Assembly (NCBI GenBank): GCA_023231475.1
Contig: JALJEE010002126.1
Location: forward strand, 29,894-93,893
DNA: 64,000 bases
Reading direction: 5' to 3'
Source of the DNA: Seison nebaliae
Taxonomy: Eukaryota > Rotifera > Pararotatoria > Seisonacea > Seisonidae
The notes beneath the pieces were generated by a model. The model did no database searches, was not told where the DNA came from, and saw only the letters and a program-made list of their open reading frames with translations. Every line of letters begins with the position of its first letter. Within the stretch, counting starts at the first letter, position 1. Below, piece by piece: positions 23,318-37,089 of this stretch. Made by a program: the position numbers and the translations under genes.

Positions 23318-26284
23318 ATGTCATCGTCAGCATTTGTACCGATGAATTTCGTTTGTGATCAATTGATCAATGCGTTGGAGAATGATCTCTCTAACAATAT
23401 TTCATGGGATGATGAGACGATTGATCTTGATGCCGTTTTGAATGAAGTTGATGATTTGGTGACTGAGAAACGATCTTTCTTGACACGAGAAGAAACTCGT
23501 AAACTCTCCAAACTTCATTTTGATGATTCGATTTTTATGGAGAGCAAACCGAAATTACACGTAAGATTTACGGAGAAACGGAAAAAAGTGGAAGTGGAAG
23601 ACGATGATGATTATTTTAATGAGAACGATTTACCATCAAAAGAGTACGATTATGAGAAATATCGATATGAGAGAATGAAAAAGAAGAAGAATAAGAAGAG
23701 ATTTAGTAAAAGTAAAAAAGCTGAATCGACTTGGACTGAATCGAAATTATTCGATTTCGAACGAGACGATGCTAATGAAGAAGATGAAGACGCTCGAGTT
23801 TCCATCGGACCCGAATATCAGGTGGATGTGGAAGAATGGACAATTGACGAAGAAACTAATGATGAATTAAGGAAATTGTGTGTTGATCGTGAAGATGATT
23901 GTTTATGGAATAATCGATTATATGAAGAGACATGTGACACAATTTTACCAGATCATCAATCTGATAAATTGAATGAATTCCGCACAAACATTTCTACGAG
24001 ACTCATTTCTGATGAGAACGAATTGGAAATTATTGAAAATTATTCAAATAAATTACTCAATTCATCACTAAATGCTCAATTAGTGAATTCAACGCCGATA
24101 ATTAGCGATTTCGAAAACCGTCCACCCAGATATGAAAACGGTTTATTATCCGACGATGAATTGATTGAGGAGAAGATTTTGAATGGGAAAGACATGCGAT
24201 TGAATGAGACGATGATTAAATATTCCTCATTGATCTGTTTGAGTAAAGAGGACATGTTATTCTTCCTTCAAATATTCGATTATGACGAAACGGATTTTTA
24301 TGAATTTTTGAAACGATTTCATGAAATCGAACGATTAACAATTGATCGACATCAAACAATTTCATTGTTAACTGATGATTGGAGTTATGATAGTCAGGAA
24401 TTGTTCGAATTAGCTTATGCGACATATGAGAAAGATTTCGAACAAATTGCAACATTATTTCCAGATAAATCATTTCAATCCGTCGTTCGAATGTATTATT
24501 CGAGAGATTTGAAATATGAATATGTCTCCGAAATGGATATTCGTGCAATCGATGTACGTTGTAAAACGTTATTAGAATTCTTATTGAATCCATTTCAACA
24601 CGTACCAACATCATTGAGAGGAATGAAATTATTATCTCATGCTCTTCATTTATATCGATCAGTCATTATGGAATATCGGAAGGAACATGAAGAGAAATTT
24701 ATTAATGAAAAACATGGTCGTTATAATCATGGGAGACGACATGTTCTCAAACATCATCGTGATAAAAAACAAAGAATTCTCTCAGATAATTTAAATCGAG
24801 ATAGATGTAATACCGAATTAGATATTCAACGAATTTTGGAAGATGATGAAAATAAATTTGAAATTGATGAAATTCCTGAATCATTGAAAATTGATGAGAA
24901 TGTAGAAAGACATTTGAATGAGACTCTGAAAGAGATGGAAGATAATACGGATTATTCACATCTCATTAAAAACCGTCATCAACGGAAACCGGGAAAATTT
25001 AAAAGTTTCTTAAAATATGTTCGATCGTCGAAACGATCGATTTTGGTGGAGAAGTTTTATGAGAAAATACGAAATCAAAAATTTATTTATTTCAATCACT
25101 TTTATCTCCAATCTCAACAAATCATTTCGATGGCACTCATTTTCTTCAGTTTCTTCTATTGTCTCGAAAACGATTGGAAGGAGATTATGGGACAAATTCA
25201 GAGTTTTCTCGAACCAGAATTCCTTCATAGTTTCCGTTCGGGGAAAGATTTGAACGAAGTTTTCTTATTATTTGATGGAATTCTCGGACTGTATCATAAT
25301 AAATGGAAATCATTGAAAAATTGTAAATTCTCAATGAATTACATTTCGATGATTCATCTCTATTATATTTTCAATTCGACCGATTTCCAATTATTGATGT
25401 ATTCGACGATATTTCATCCGTTGAAACATTTGAATAGATTTCGAGCGAATTTTATCAAATTCAACAAAAAATCAAAATCTACATCAAATTTATCTTTATC
25501 GACGATTAGTTCGATGACGAATGAACAATCGATACCATCGTCATCCTCATCGTTGTGTGTATCGTCTCCATCGTCACCATCGTCATCGGGAAAGCTGGTG
25601 AATAATCAGGAATTGTTTGTTGATCATCGAGTTCAATTGTTTCATCGTTCTCATAATAATAAGAATTTAAATTTCATGTTAAGTGAATGGCGAATTCAAT
25701 TGTTGATGTTAATACGACGGAAAGCGGTGACAGATAAAAATTTTCAATATCTCCTCAAATGGAAATTGTCGACATTGAAATTGATGAAAGTTTATTGGCA
25801 GAAATTAATAGGAGTCAACGAGAGAATTACTCATAAATTGAACGAACGTTATATGAATGAAGATCAATTTTTTCTTCTCTATTATCAATATTATCCACTC
25901 TTTTATTGTTATCAATCAGACGAGGAAGTTTTTATCACTCTAATCCAAAATGTTCTTCAATCGGATTTGGATGAAATGAAAGAAGTTCATTCATCCTCTC
26001 AAATGGACAAGAATGAATATCCTCATTTATATTTCTTATTGATTGTTGAAGGATTGATTATGTGGAATGAAATATTTTCATCGTCATATTTCTCTATGAA
26101 TGTCACGAAGAAATATCATCATATTAATCAAAAGAATCATCAAAATATTTTATCAATTCCTGATAGTAATTCAGATAATTATTCGGAAATCGATTTTGAA
26201 AATCTTTCAAAAAATAAAGAAAAAAATGACGAACATAATATTGATGAAATTCTCAATCTTTATCGTGACAATAATAATATTAAT

Positions 26285-26340
<56 letters not shown>

Positions 26341-29300
26341 TTGTGGAGGGAATTTCGAGAGATCAGTGAATGAATTGAAACAAGAAATTCGTCAATTGCG
26401 CAAAGATGTTCAGAAGGAGATCGATGCAAATATTTCATTCGCTAACAAAGATCTGATTAGTCGGAAGGAATTGGAGGAATACAAAATGGAGAAAAATGGA
26501 CAGATAATCAATAATGGAATGATTAATGGAATCATCAAAATGGAACCAGAGGAAGTGAAAGTAGAAGATGAAGAATGGACGTTATTGACGTTACATGATA
26601 TCGTTCGAAGTATCGGGAAAGAATTTCTCTGCGAATCATTCCAATTGTTTCTAGTGACGAGAAAGGATTATGTTAACGGTAAATATCCGGGTGAATTAGA
26701 AACTATCAAATTCAATTTAATGACGTCATTAGAATCGTCGGATTTTATCAACGCACCCATTACACTCAATTGTCAACAATTCACACAAATCACTCGACAA
26801 TATGAACAATCTGTTACACGCGATATGGAACATCTTTTCTTCTTCAACAACGACGAGGAATGGGAACAACGATTTGTTGAGATCAGTCAACAAATCGATA
26901 ATTTATCGAAATATGTGGAAATGATGAATGGTGATGAAGAGAATAAAGAGAATGGGAAATCTGATAATAATAATGGAAATATTTTGGGAGGGATTAAAAT
27001 GAAAGAAAATGATAAGAAGAAATTGATGGAATTGAGTGTTGAAGGAATAACAGATATGATAAAAATGAGTGACAACAATTACATGAGAAAGACACCAGAA
27101 CAAATGGATTATATTCAATCAGAAATTATGAAAATTGATTTTAAATTACAAACAATTTCCTCTCAACTCGAATTCAGACGTCAAATGCCTAATGAGAATT
27201 ATGGCGATCGAATTCGTCGTTATATTCAAACGAAGAAGAAAAAATCGAAAATTTCTACGTCTTTCTCTTCACATTCCTCTTGTTTCTCGTCATGTGAATC
27301 GATTCTTCCACATTTCTCTGATTCCACTATCTACTCAACTAGTGATGGAGCATTCGATGATTATGAGAGTGATACTGAATTTTTTCAACGACGACGACAA
27401 ACTGATTCATCCGATAATGATTCATCTAAAGACGATGAAGATGAACATGAAAATGATGAAGAGAATGAGAATGAAGACGAAGAAATTGATGATGATGATT
27501 CCAGATTTGATGGTGGTGAAGCAGATGATGAAGAAGAAGAAGATGTATCAAAAGAGAACTTAGAGAAAGATGATGATGATGATAATGATAATGATGATGA
27601 TGATGATAGATGGTTTACAAGTAATAATCGAAATGGACGGAAACGACGAATTTCTGATACGGATTTGAATGGAAAACCGAATTTCTTTTTAGAAAAGAAA
27701 TTGAAAGAAAATGAAGAAAAGATGGAAGAGGAGGGAGAAGATGGAGATGAAACGATAAAATCTCTTGATGATAATGATGATGATAATATATCGGAAGAAA
27801 CAGTTTTGAAAAAGAAGAAAATCCGACCAGAATATCCAGATGAAACGAAAGAATTTGAAGAGTTGAAAGAACAATTAGTTTCATATCATCTCGATCAACA
27901 AGATCGTCGACAACCAAGTTTAACGGAGAAAGACATTAATTTATTACTTCAATCGTCATTTTTATCAATTCCATTTGAATATGATTCGTTGAAATCGAAT
28001 AAATTATCTGAAGATAAATCGGATGAGAATAAATCGATTGAATTGAATGAATCATCTCTAACTGTGAAATCATCAGAATTATCATTTCCATTCGGATTTT
28101 TAGAAGGAATCGATTCGAGTGGTCGTCGTGAAGATTTGGAGAAATTAGTAAAAAATTTTGATTATAAAAAAAATGAGTTTGGTGAATTATCTGATACGGA
28201 TACTGTGTCAGATGGATCTGATACAGCAAATAATATTTCATTATCTCTCATTGAACAAAGTTCATTGAACGAACCATTTGAAACATTATTTATGAGTCAT
28301 TTGAATGGAAAACGATTTTATTCGGATCAGAAAATTTTAGAATATTTATTAAGTCATCATAATGTTCCTCATGAGATTGGAACGACAACAACCGCCACAG
28401 TCACCACTTCATCATTAGACGTTTCACTTGAGATGGCGAAAGATTATCAAAATTTATTATTATCAGAAAAAGGTTTTGATGAATTTCCATCAAACAGTTT
28501 ATTTGATGATGATTCAATAGATGAGGAAATGCCACCATCATTATTGACATTAGAACAATTTGAACAATTGTTCAATATTTCCAATAACATTAATAATAAC
28601 AACAATGTAATTGATGAGGAGACGGTAATGAATATTTTGAATAATTTGACGGAATATGATATGAATGTTCTTTATGATATTTTGCCAATGGAGAATATTA
28701 TGAATTTATTTAATGGAAATGATGATAATGATGATGATGATAATGATAATGATGATGATGGGGGAATAAACGAGAAAAGTATTCGTGAAAAAGAATGTTT
28801 ACAACTTCTTCCGACTGATTTGAAATTTGGATCAAGATCGAGACGAATGTGTCCAGGAAAGACGAAAGCTAATATTCTTCAACCATTACGTGAAATTCAT
28901 GGATCTGCTTCCATTTTCGATCGTTATCTTTTCGAACATTCTAAACGTGTATTTGATGAAGCAGCAGCAGCAGATGTAACAGAAGATGAAATGATGATTG
29001 ATTTTGAAGAAGAGAAAGAATTATTTGAAGATAAAGAAGTGAATGAATCGATTGCGAAGAAATTATGTCAGATATGTAAACGACCCGTCCCAATTATTTA
29101 TCATCCAGTTTCTTTCATTCGAAGTGTAGTTCATAAACGAGCGAAATCCATTTCTAATATTCCAATCAATGATAATAATCGATTTAATACTCGACCACAA
29201 CGAACGAGACGTCCAATAATTCCACATACACCCACTGAACCGATTAGAACATCGACACGTCCAAAACGACGACGACGACGACGTCAAAAACGACGACAAC

Positions 29301-32300
29301 AACAACAACAAATCATTCCTAATAGAAAGACGACGAGAACGAGAAGAAAAGGATTTTTGAAAAAAGGGAAAAATTCAACAAAGAATAGAACCGTCGCCTC
29401 TACCAGATCACAATCTGAAATGACAAATAGAAGGAAAGTGAATGAATTGTCATTGAAAAGACGGCGTTTAAATTCTTATTCAAAAAACACTTCAGAAGAT
29501 GATGAATCAATAGAGAAAGAAGAAGCGAAAGGAAGAAATCGTAAACGACGGAAATCGACGGAAGAGAAAGGGATGAAGAAACGACAACAAATCGGAAGAA
29601 GAGTCAGAAGACAATTGGACTCGCCTCAATCAACAATCTGGTCACCAAAAATTAATGAAGATGAAGAAGAATATTCAGAAGGTAAAATTAAAGAACCATC
29701 ACGACGGAATATGAGATTGGTGAATAAAGACGATCGACCAATACGACGGAATTCTAATCGAAGATCACGTTGGAATTTGAAAACGATAAATGATGAAGAG
29801 AATCGATGTCGATTACGTCCACGATCAACTCGACAAGTTTGTTATTCGGAGACATTTAATGAAAAAGATTCTGATTCAGAAATCGATTATCGGAATGTGG
29901 ATCAATTGGACGGTTATGCGACATTAGGTCGACAACGACGACGTAAAAATTATAGACGTGTAGGACAAAAATTATCATCATCGAAAAATCAATCGAAAGA
30001 GGAATGGACTGAAGAGAAAAAAGTGAGATTGAAAGGAGGAAAGAAGAAATTCTCTCAATTCGAAAAATCTTTGGCACTTGGTGCGAAAAAAGAAGAATTG
30101 GATGATCCGAATATTTATCTTCGATGTATTCGAAGTCGATCATTAATACCAAGTGGTGCTAGTATTGGTACTGCTCAATTATTGAATAATTCGAAAATGG
30201 TAGAATCGTTTAATGTCCGTTATATGGAATCGATTAGAGGATCACGTGATTTTGATGGATATTATGAGAGACAATGTCATTTGATTCATCAAATATTCCC
30301 ATTTGAAAGAGAAGGAATTATTTTAAAAAAGAGATTGAAAGAATATTGTGATGAAGAGAAGAAGAGAGATAAATTCAATAAAATCTTCCTCTTTCCAATT
30401 CGACAATTTAATAAGAAATTAAATAAATCAACGAATAAATCGATGAAAAGATCTATTGATGATATTATTTTGAATTATCAATATGAATTGAAATTATCTT
30501 CATGTCAATTACCGAAACATTTATTCAATTGTATCGATGAATCGATTTTGTTATCAGATGATGATATGGAAGTGAAAGTGAAAACAGATAATCGAAAAGT
30601 TGATAAAAGAAAGAAATCTTTCATCAAACCAGAAGAAGATGATTCGAGATCATTCCTTCTTATGGACGTTCCATTTGATCGAAAAAAAAATAATTTACCA
30701 TTCATTCAAGTCAATGAGAAAGAGAAGAATTTGGAATTAATTGGTCATTTCACTCATACGAATTCGAAAGAATTAGATAAAACTCTTTATTACAAATCGG
30801 TTTTAATGGAAAAAAAATTGATGGAATTGCCAATTAAACACCATCGACAATATCGAACAAATGAATTGTTTTATAATTCTGATGATCAATTGAAGAATGA
30901 GAAGAAAAAGGTGCAGGAACGACGGAGACGATTCAAAGAATTTCTGATTGAAAATAAGAAATTTTTAGAAGAGAATTCTAAAAAGAAAAATTTGGAAATA
31001 TCGTTGGATATGAAGATGAATGAGGAGATGAATTTACCCATAAATGGAAAAATTGAAGAAAATCAAAAAATGGAAAAGAGAAAGAAGAAGAAGATGGAAA
31101 TGAAGAATTCATTCCAATTGAAAAGTGGAAAATATGAAATTCGTCGACGATTCCAATTGAAACAACGAGATAGTGAAGAAGAGAAGAGAAGAAAGAAAAG
31201 AATAATGAAGAATAAATTAGAGAAAAAGAAAGAATTATTTGAGGAGAAGAAGAAGATGATGATGATAATGAATGAAGATTATGTTCCCTGTCAACCAACA
31301 GATTTCCGTTCATTCGAACTTGATCTATTTGGAAGAGATATGAAAATAAATCGAAATTTATTTCAATTACCATCATCATCGAAAGATGAAGGAAATGATG
31401 ATAATAAGAATGAAATTAAAGATTCATTTTATGACGTAGTTCCATTCAACAAAGAATTCATCTTAAGAAAATGGAAAGATGAAGATTTGGGAGGTAAACA
31501 AAAAAAATTACCGGTAGAATTGACGATATGGAAAGAAGAATTGGAAAAAATGAATAAAAGGAAAATGAAGAAGAAGAAGAAGATGGATAAAAGAGAATGG
31601 AAATCACAAATCACACATCAAGATCTAAATAAGATGATGGGACTGAATCGTAGAGAATATGATGAAGTCACTCAATTCGAAATGACACCATATCAAGGAT
31701 TGATTTGTCATCGATGTCTAACGAAAAAGAGAAATTGGAGAACCGTCAACAAATTAATGGAATGTCGTTCTCGTTCGAATGATGAGAAGGAGAATGAGGA
31801 ATTGATGGATAAGATGAATATGGAATCAGACGATTTTAATGATATTGGACATGAATGGGTGAAATTGTGTAAACCGTCACGATGGGAGAAATTGCCAGTA
31901 TCGTTTAGTACAAATTTTTTTTTTTTTTTTTTAAAATTTCCATTTTTTCTTTTAGAGAAATGAATAAATCAGAATATGATTCTAATCGTGATGTGATGAT
32001 GGTGGATTTGGATGATGATTGGTTACCATCTTATCAAATAGAAGTAGAAAATTTCCGTCATTATCGACGACCATTTCCCACAACAACAATCCCGTCGATC
32101 GACGTTGATAAATCAAAAACGTTTTTTTTTTTTAATTTTTTTTTTTCAAATTAATTAACTTTTGTTTTGTTGAAGAATTGTGACGAGGGAATTACCATAT
32201 AGTCGATTTATTAGAGAGAGTTATCAAAAGAATTTCTCCTGTCTGTTGTATCAGCAGAAGTTGGTGGAAGATATTCGACGAGATTATTTATCGAAATTTC

Positions 32301-33600
32301 TTCATGACATTCTCATAAGTGCAATGGAAGATGATGGAGATGATGATATCGGTATCGATGATGAAAATTTGAATGAAGGAATGGTGAATGATGCATTGAG
32401 AGCTGACCCCAAATTAATGAATGTTCTTTTAACCAATGACATGTTATGTGCATATTCACCTGATCGAATGGAAGAGACGAAAAGAAGAATGAATGCTCAA
32501 CATTTCAAGAGATTCTCAGAGAATTTCATTGATCGATCGATGATGTATGAGGGATCGAATATTTCCGGATTGGTTATATACAAATTTTATAATATTAATT
32601 ATTATTATATATTTATCTTTTTTTCCAATAGATTCAAACGATTCGCGATCATCCAAATCGTAAACGATTTTGGTCGACGATTGATATTATTTTCGATATT
32701 TTCTCTCTTCAAATGCATGGAATGGATGAAGAAGCATTTACTCATATCAACAAATATTCCGATGAAGATTTAGTGGATGAGGAAAGAATGATTTATAATA
32801 AGGAATTACCATATTATCCATCATACGACGAATCGGATATTGACGATAATTTTTATGATTATCAAATTAGAAATCAGTCATTAGACACTGATTTCGGTGA
32901 TGATCTTGATGACGATTTAGATGACGATATAGATAATGATGATGATATGTCCAATGAGAATTCTTATTTCAATCGAATGAAAGGAAGAGAATATCTGATG
33001 GAAAATGGACTCAATTCAAATAAAACGACAACTCGTTTAATGGAAGAAGAATATTCGGATAATTCTGATAATTTTAATTGTCGTCGATCTACTCGATCCA
33101 CAACAACAACAACAACAACAACAACAACGATGATAGAAGATGAAGAAGAAGAAGAAGAAGAAGAAAATGATGATGATGATGAAGAAGAAGAAGAAGAAGA
33201 AGAAGAAGAAGAAGAAGAAGAAGAAGAAGAAGAAAGAATAATTGAAAATCTATCAAACAATTTCAATGAGGACGATGATGCTGAAGAATATTTCCAGAAT
33301 GAGATAATTGGAAATGATGTGGAGAACAGTGAACGATTATCTAATGATGATTTAATGAATGGAATAGAGAATGATGAAGATGATGATGGTCATACAAGTG
33401 ATGGTAGTGATTCGGAGAATGATTCAGAGAAGAGTATCGATTCACTTAATACAACGAATACTCAATCATCAGTCAAATCATTGACACGAGAAGAATTGGA
33501 AGAACTGAAAAGAAATCGATTCGTCAAATTCATGAATTCGTGTCCACTCCGCAAATTCATCTTCCAACTCATCCAACAAACCTTAATGGATGACGAATAA
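23318..33600 (+). CDS. Giant ELM2-SANT domain nuclear co-regulator
   Basis: Exons 23318-31902, 31956-32120, 32176-32572 and 32632-33600 give about 3,371 residues; the first exon alone codes 2,861. Near residue 160 an ELM2-type start (RVSIGPEYQVDV) is followed by an LWNNRLYEE block, and a SANT domain occurs at about 350-405 (DDWSYDSQELFELAYATYEK, then DFEQIATLFPDKS and VVRMYYS). ELM2-SANT proteins (MIER, RCOR, MTA and RERE families) recruit histone deacetylases. The remainder is lineage-specific: poly-Ser, poly-Asn (about 988-1007), long Asp/Glu tracts, an Arg/Lys-rich region (about 1950-2200), CxxC pairs near 1916 (CQIC) and 2792 (CHRC), Lys/Glu coiled regions, and an acidic C terminus. No BAH domain is visible. 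It is far longer than known family members, so the exact ortholog is uncertain. The start ATG is preceded by a CAG acceptor-like site. Confidence 0.78.
26270..26338. repeat. (AAT)n microsatellite coding poly-Asn
   Basis: A trinucleotide run inside the giant exon, read as about 20 asparagines with two isoleucines at its start. The run is nearly pure, so length variation is likely. Confidence 0.95.
33099..33235. repeat. (CAA)n and (GAA)n microsatellites coding poly-Thr and poly-Glu
   Basis: An ACA run (about 33100-33128, Thr) followed by long GAA runs (33136-33235, Glu, with a GAT/Asp interruption) in the last exon of the ELM2-SANT gene. Confidence 0.93.
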
Positions 33601-35749
33601 TAAATATGAGAAAGTCATTAGGAAATCACATACAACATATTCAGTCTCATAATGAAATAATTGTTTCGGAGTGAACTGACTCATTGGAATTGACTTCTTC
33701 ATCTCTCAGCTCCTCTTCTAGTCTCTAACAATTATCGGTCACTATGAAATCTGTGTTGTCAACTTAACTATTTATTATTATTATCATCATTTCTTTCTTC
33801 TAATCCTTCACAATTTTCTCAAACTAATTTATTTTAATTGAAAATACTAAATGAAAGAAAACATTATTACTCCTATCAATACCATTCTCTAAAACTTTCA
33901 ATTAATAAAATGTTATTCTCATCACCACCATCATCATTATCATCATTATTCTCCAACTTGTCACTTCATGCACTTGTCTCCCAGATGAAATAATTTCATC
34001 ATCATCTTGATGATTCATTCAAATTAAATGTGGACGTTTGAAGAGAGAGACAGATAGAAAGAGAGTAGAGAGAAAGAAAAGATATTGATCATTTCATATC
34101 GATCGTCCATCCATCCCATCTGTAATAGACGTAAGTTTATTGATAGCTATCATCAAATTTCAGTTGATTGAATATATCATTTCATTTCCTTCCTCTCAAA
34201 TTCTCATACAAATTGTTTGTATTGATAGGAGAATCCTTCAAATACAAACCAATTCCTTCCTTTCTTTCCAATTTGAATGAAGGAAAGAAAAGTTTTCTTT
34301 CAAGTAACTTCTCTTGAAAATCTCGAAAAAAATTGATGTGTAAATTTCTTTCTTTTTTGGAAAATGGTCGAAAATTGTCGAAACAATTACCAGATGGAAT
34401 GGATAGTTTTATTTCATTTTCTTTTTGTCCTTCACATCAATTTCACTAAACCGATTTTGTGAAATGAATTGAAAGAATAAATATTATTACTTTATATCTC
34501 ATCATTGGAATGGAATTGAATAATTTCCTATTCTACTTTTCAGAACTATTTTAAAGACACATATTGACTGTTATTGGTGTCATTATTATTGTTGTTGTTG
34601 TTGTGGAGAAGTAAGTAAAAATGAAGAGAAATATATTTAAATTTCCATTGGAAATTGATGATACTTTGACATGTTTCCTTCGTGCATCACAGTGGCCTTC
34701 GCACTACGGCAACAAATGTTATAAGAAGAAGAAAAAAATGAAAGAAATAACTTTCCATCTTATTTTCACTCCATCTTATTCAAAGCGGAACTTCTCTTTA
34801 TCGGAATAAATTCTTCCTTCTTTTTTTTTTCAATTTAATTCTCTTTCACAATTCCAATATTTATCATAATGATGGACAATTCTTAATCATTCTCCTTCCA
34901 CAATAATTATATGACATGAATTAGAAATCTTGTTAGATTACATTCTCTTTTTCAATATGAACTTCAACTTATAATTCTTCACCATTCCAATGATTAATCG
35001 GAAAGAAATTATTCAGTCTTCAGTTCTTTCTTACAATCAGTCTCCGTTCTGGAACACAGTTATATTCTTAAAATTTTCTCATTCTCCTTTTAACTGGTAA
35101 TTGAACGAAAGTAATTAAAATAACCATAATATGCTACATTTAGGGATTATGATTAATTTATCATCCTAACTCCATCAATTGGTGCTCCCTCATCTTTTCC
35201 AACATTTATTATCATCGCACATATGATATTTTATTATGTCGACTAATTTTTTTTTCAAAAATATCAATTCAGTTTCTTACTTTCAACAAACACATAAGTT
35301 AAGATTATTCTAATATTAACGATATTACAGAATACAGAAACAAATTGATGAAAGAATAACATTCAAACAATTAGTAATTATCAGAAAACGAGTTGTTCTT
35401 ATAAGAATTTTAGGTTGTTATTTAACAATTTAATATTTCTCAAAAAATTCAAAAACTCAAAAAAAATTTCCAGAAAAAAATGTTGATAATTTGGAAATAT
35501 AAAACGTATAATAATTTCTTTTTCTTATAATCAGATGATATTATTCAATTTTCACAACAATTGAGTGAACATCTCATTCTTTTCAATTTAATTTTTATCA
35601 TCAACCAACAAACCAAAAAAAAAGAAAACTGAGGAAAATTTATTTGAATAAATTCTCCCAATATTCCCTTTCACTTTCAGCAACTAACTAACAACAACAA
35701 CGTATAACAATTATTTTTCTCAAAAAAACTGATTTCTTATCAAAAAGTA
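33601..35749. other. Intergenic region, 2.1 kb
   Basis: AT-rich, with ATC/ATT runs near 33930-33955 and a GTTGTT run near 34592. A possible poly(A) signal AATAAA at 33905-33910. A 62-codon frame at 34621-34809 has no family support and is not called. Confidence 0.5.
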
Positions 35750-36571
35750 ATGAATCTGATAACTTTAGAAATGAGAACTGCAATCGCAGTTGGAATGATC
35801 GCGGGTATCGTAGCTCTTGTTACTCGACTTAAGGCGAGAAGTGCCTTCATGTTAAGTATGTCAACTTTGTCACTCTATTGTCAATCAACATTAGCTGGCG
35901 CTACGAGTCTCATCTCGTCATTTGTGGCGATGCACGTTGACAATCAATGGATCGCTAGTTCATTGATGGCTTTATCTTTCATCGCCTTATTCGTCAATTC
36001 GACTCCGTTATTGGCGGTGTCGATTGTGGGAAGTATCCTGTCAATTTGGAATAATAATTCACCATATACAGCATCGATTGCAACAATTTTTACAATTCTC
36101 TCCATATTCGTCAGAAGTCGATCAATCATCGCTCTTCTCACCATAATTACTTTATTCTGTTTCTATGGAGAATCGTCAATGGTTCTCCTTTATATCATCG
36201 GTATTACCAGCTTCTGTATGTTGGCTACCGATTGGCTATTTATACTTTTCGTATCGGCCGTCATCGCTTTCGTCCTCTTCAAACAATTCATTCCCGACAA
36301 ATACAATCCACTCTCCTCACTCCTCAAATCATCAATGTCATCTGATCCGTCGAAACGGTTATCCGAATTAAGAACTAAATTGAACGATCGATTAGCCAAA
36401 GCCGAAGAAGAAGAATTGGAATTACTCGAAAAATTCTCTACGATAACTGAAGAGGATAAATTGAAGAAGCAAATCAAACGGGAAGAAGAAAATCGACAAG
36501 AAAAAATTGTGGAAAAACAATCAGATCAACTCCTCAACAACGCCAATAATAAAGTAGCAATTACAACATGA
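35750..36571 (+). CDS. Orphan multipass membrane protein with C-terminal coiled coil
   Basis: Intronless frame of 273 residues from an ATG at 35750 to TGA. The first about 190 residues hold roughly eight hydrophobic segments with very short loops (for example AIAVGMIAGIVALV, SSLMALSFIALFV, LLAVSIVGSILSI, IATIFTILSIFV, IIALLTIITLFCFYG, MVLLYIIGITSFCML, LFILFVSAVIAFVLF). A cytosolic-looking tail follows: a Ser/Pro stretch, then a Glu/Lys/Arg helix (KLNDRLAKAEEEELELLEKF onward) likely to form a coiled coil. No signal peptide apart from the first membrane segment. I cannot match it to a named transporter or organelle-shaping family. The codon use and clean segment pattern support a real gene. Confidence 0.7.
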   Translation: MNLITLEMRTAIAVGMIAGIVALVTRLKARSAFMLSMSTLSLYCQSTLAGATSLISSFVAMHVDNQWIASSLMALSFIALFVNSTPLLAVSIVGSILSIWNNNSPYTASIATIFTILSIFVRSRSIIALLTIITLFCFYGESSMVLLYIIGITSFCMLATDWLFILFVSAVIAFVLFKQFIPDKYNPLSSLLKSSMSSDPSKRLSELRTKLNDRLAKAEEEELELLEKFSTITEEDKLKKQIKREEENRQEKIVEKQSDQLLNNANNKVAITT

Positions 36572-37089
36572 ACGTGAAATTTGAGGATTCTCTCTCATTC
36601 GATTCATTTGCTCTAAAACATCTTGAACTCCATTTCTTCTAGAATAGATCATTGAGATGTCCAATGAACTTTTATAATTTTTAACGTTTCATTTCCTCTT
36701 CTAAAACCAATAATTTCATTAAGCGAATATATCTTTTTTCCATTATCATTTCATTTATCCTTTCCTCGTTACCATGACAACTGAAGAACTTTCCCAGAAA
36801 AAAAAATTAAAAAACTAATTAAAATTCGTTTTTTTCTTTCCTCTCATATTATCAGATAGAACTCAAATGATTTATTTAATAATGACAATGAATAGAATGA
36901 GAAATTGGAAAGTTAATTCGATTTCTGAAGCAAAAAAAAAACTTCATAACATTCAAAAAGATCAACTGATTCTTTTGTAAGAAGAAAAATAAAGGAAAGT
37001 TAATGAAATCAAATTGTTTTGGAATTCTCTTCAAATTTCAATCGAATATATTTTCCTTCTTTTTTTTTTAATTCTTCCATCTCTTTCTC
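36572..37089. other. Convergent intergenic region
   Basis: AT-rich spacer between the membrane protein (plus) and CAPZA (minus), presumably holding both 3' untranslated regions. Nothing else seen. Confidence 0.6.

Noticed and set aside
32964-33266. Antisense poly-Ser open frame
   Set aside because: Shadow of the GAA/CAA repeats in the ELM2-SANT coding exon.
34621-34809. 62-codon open frame with Lys run
   Set aside because: No family resemblance, no splice partners, AT-rich context.
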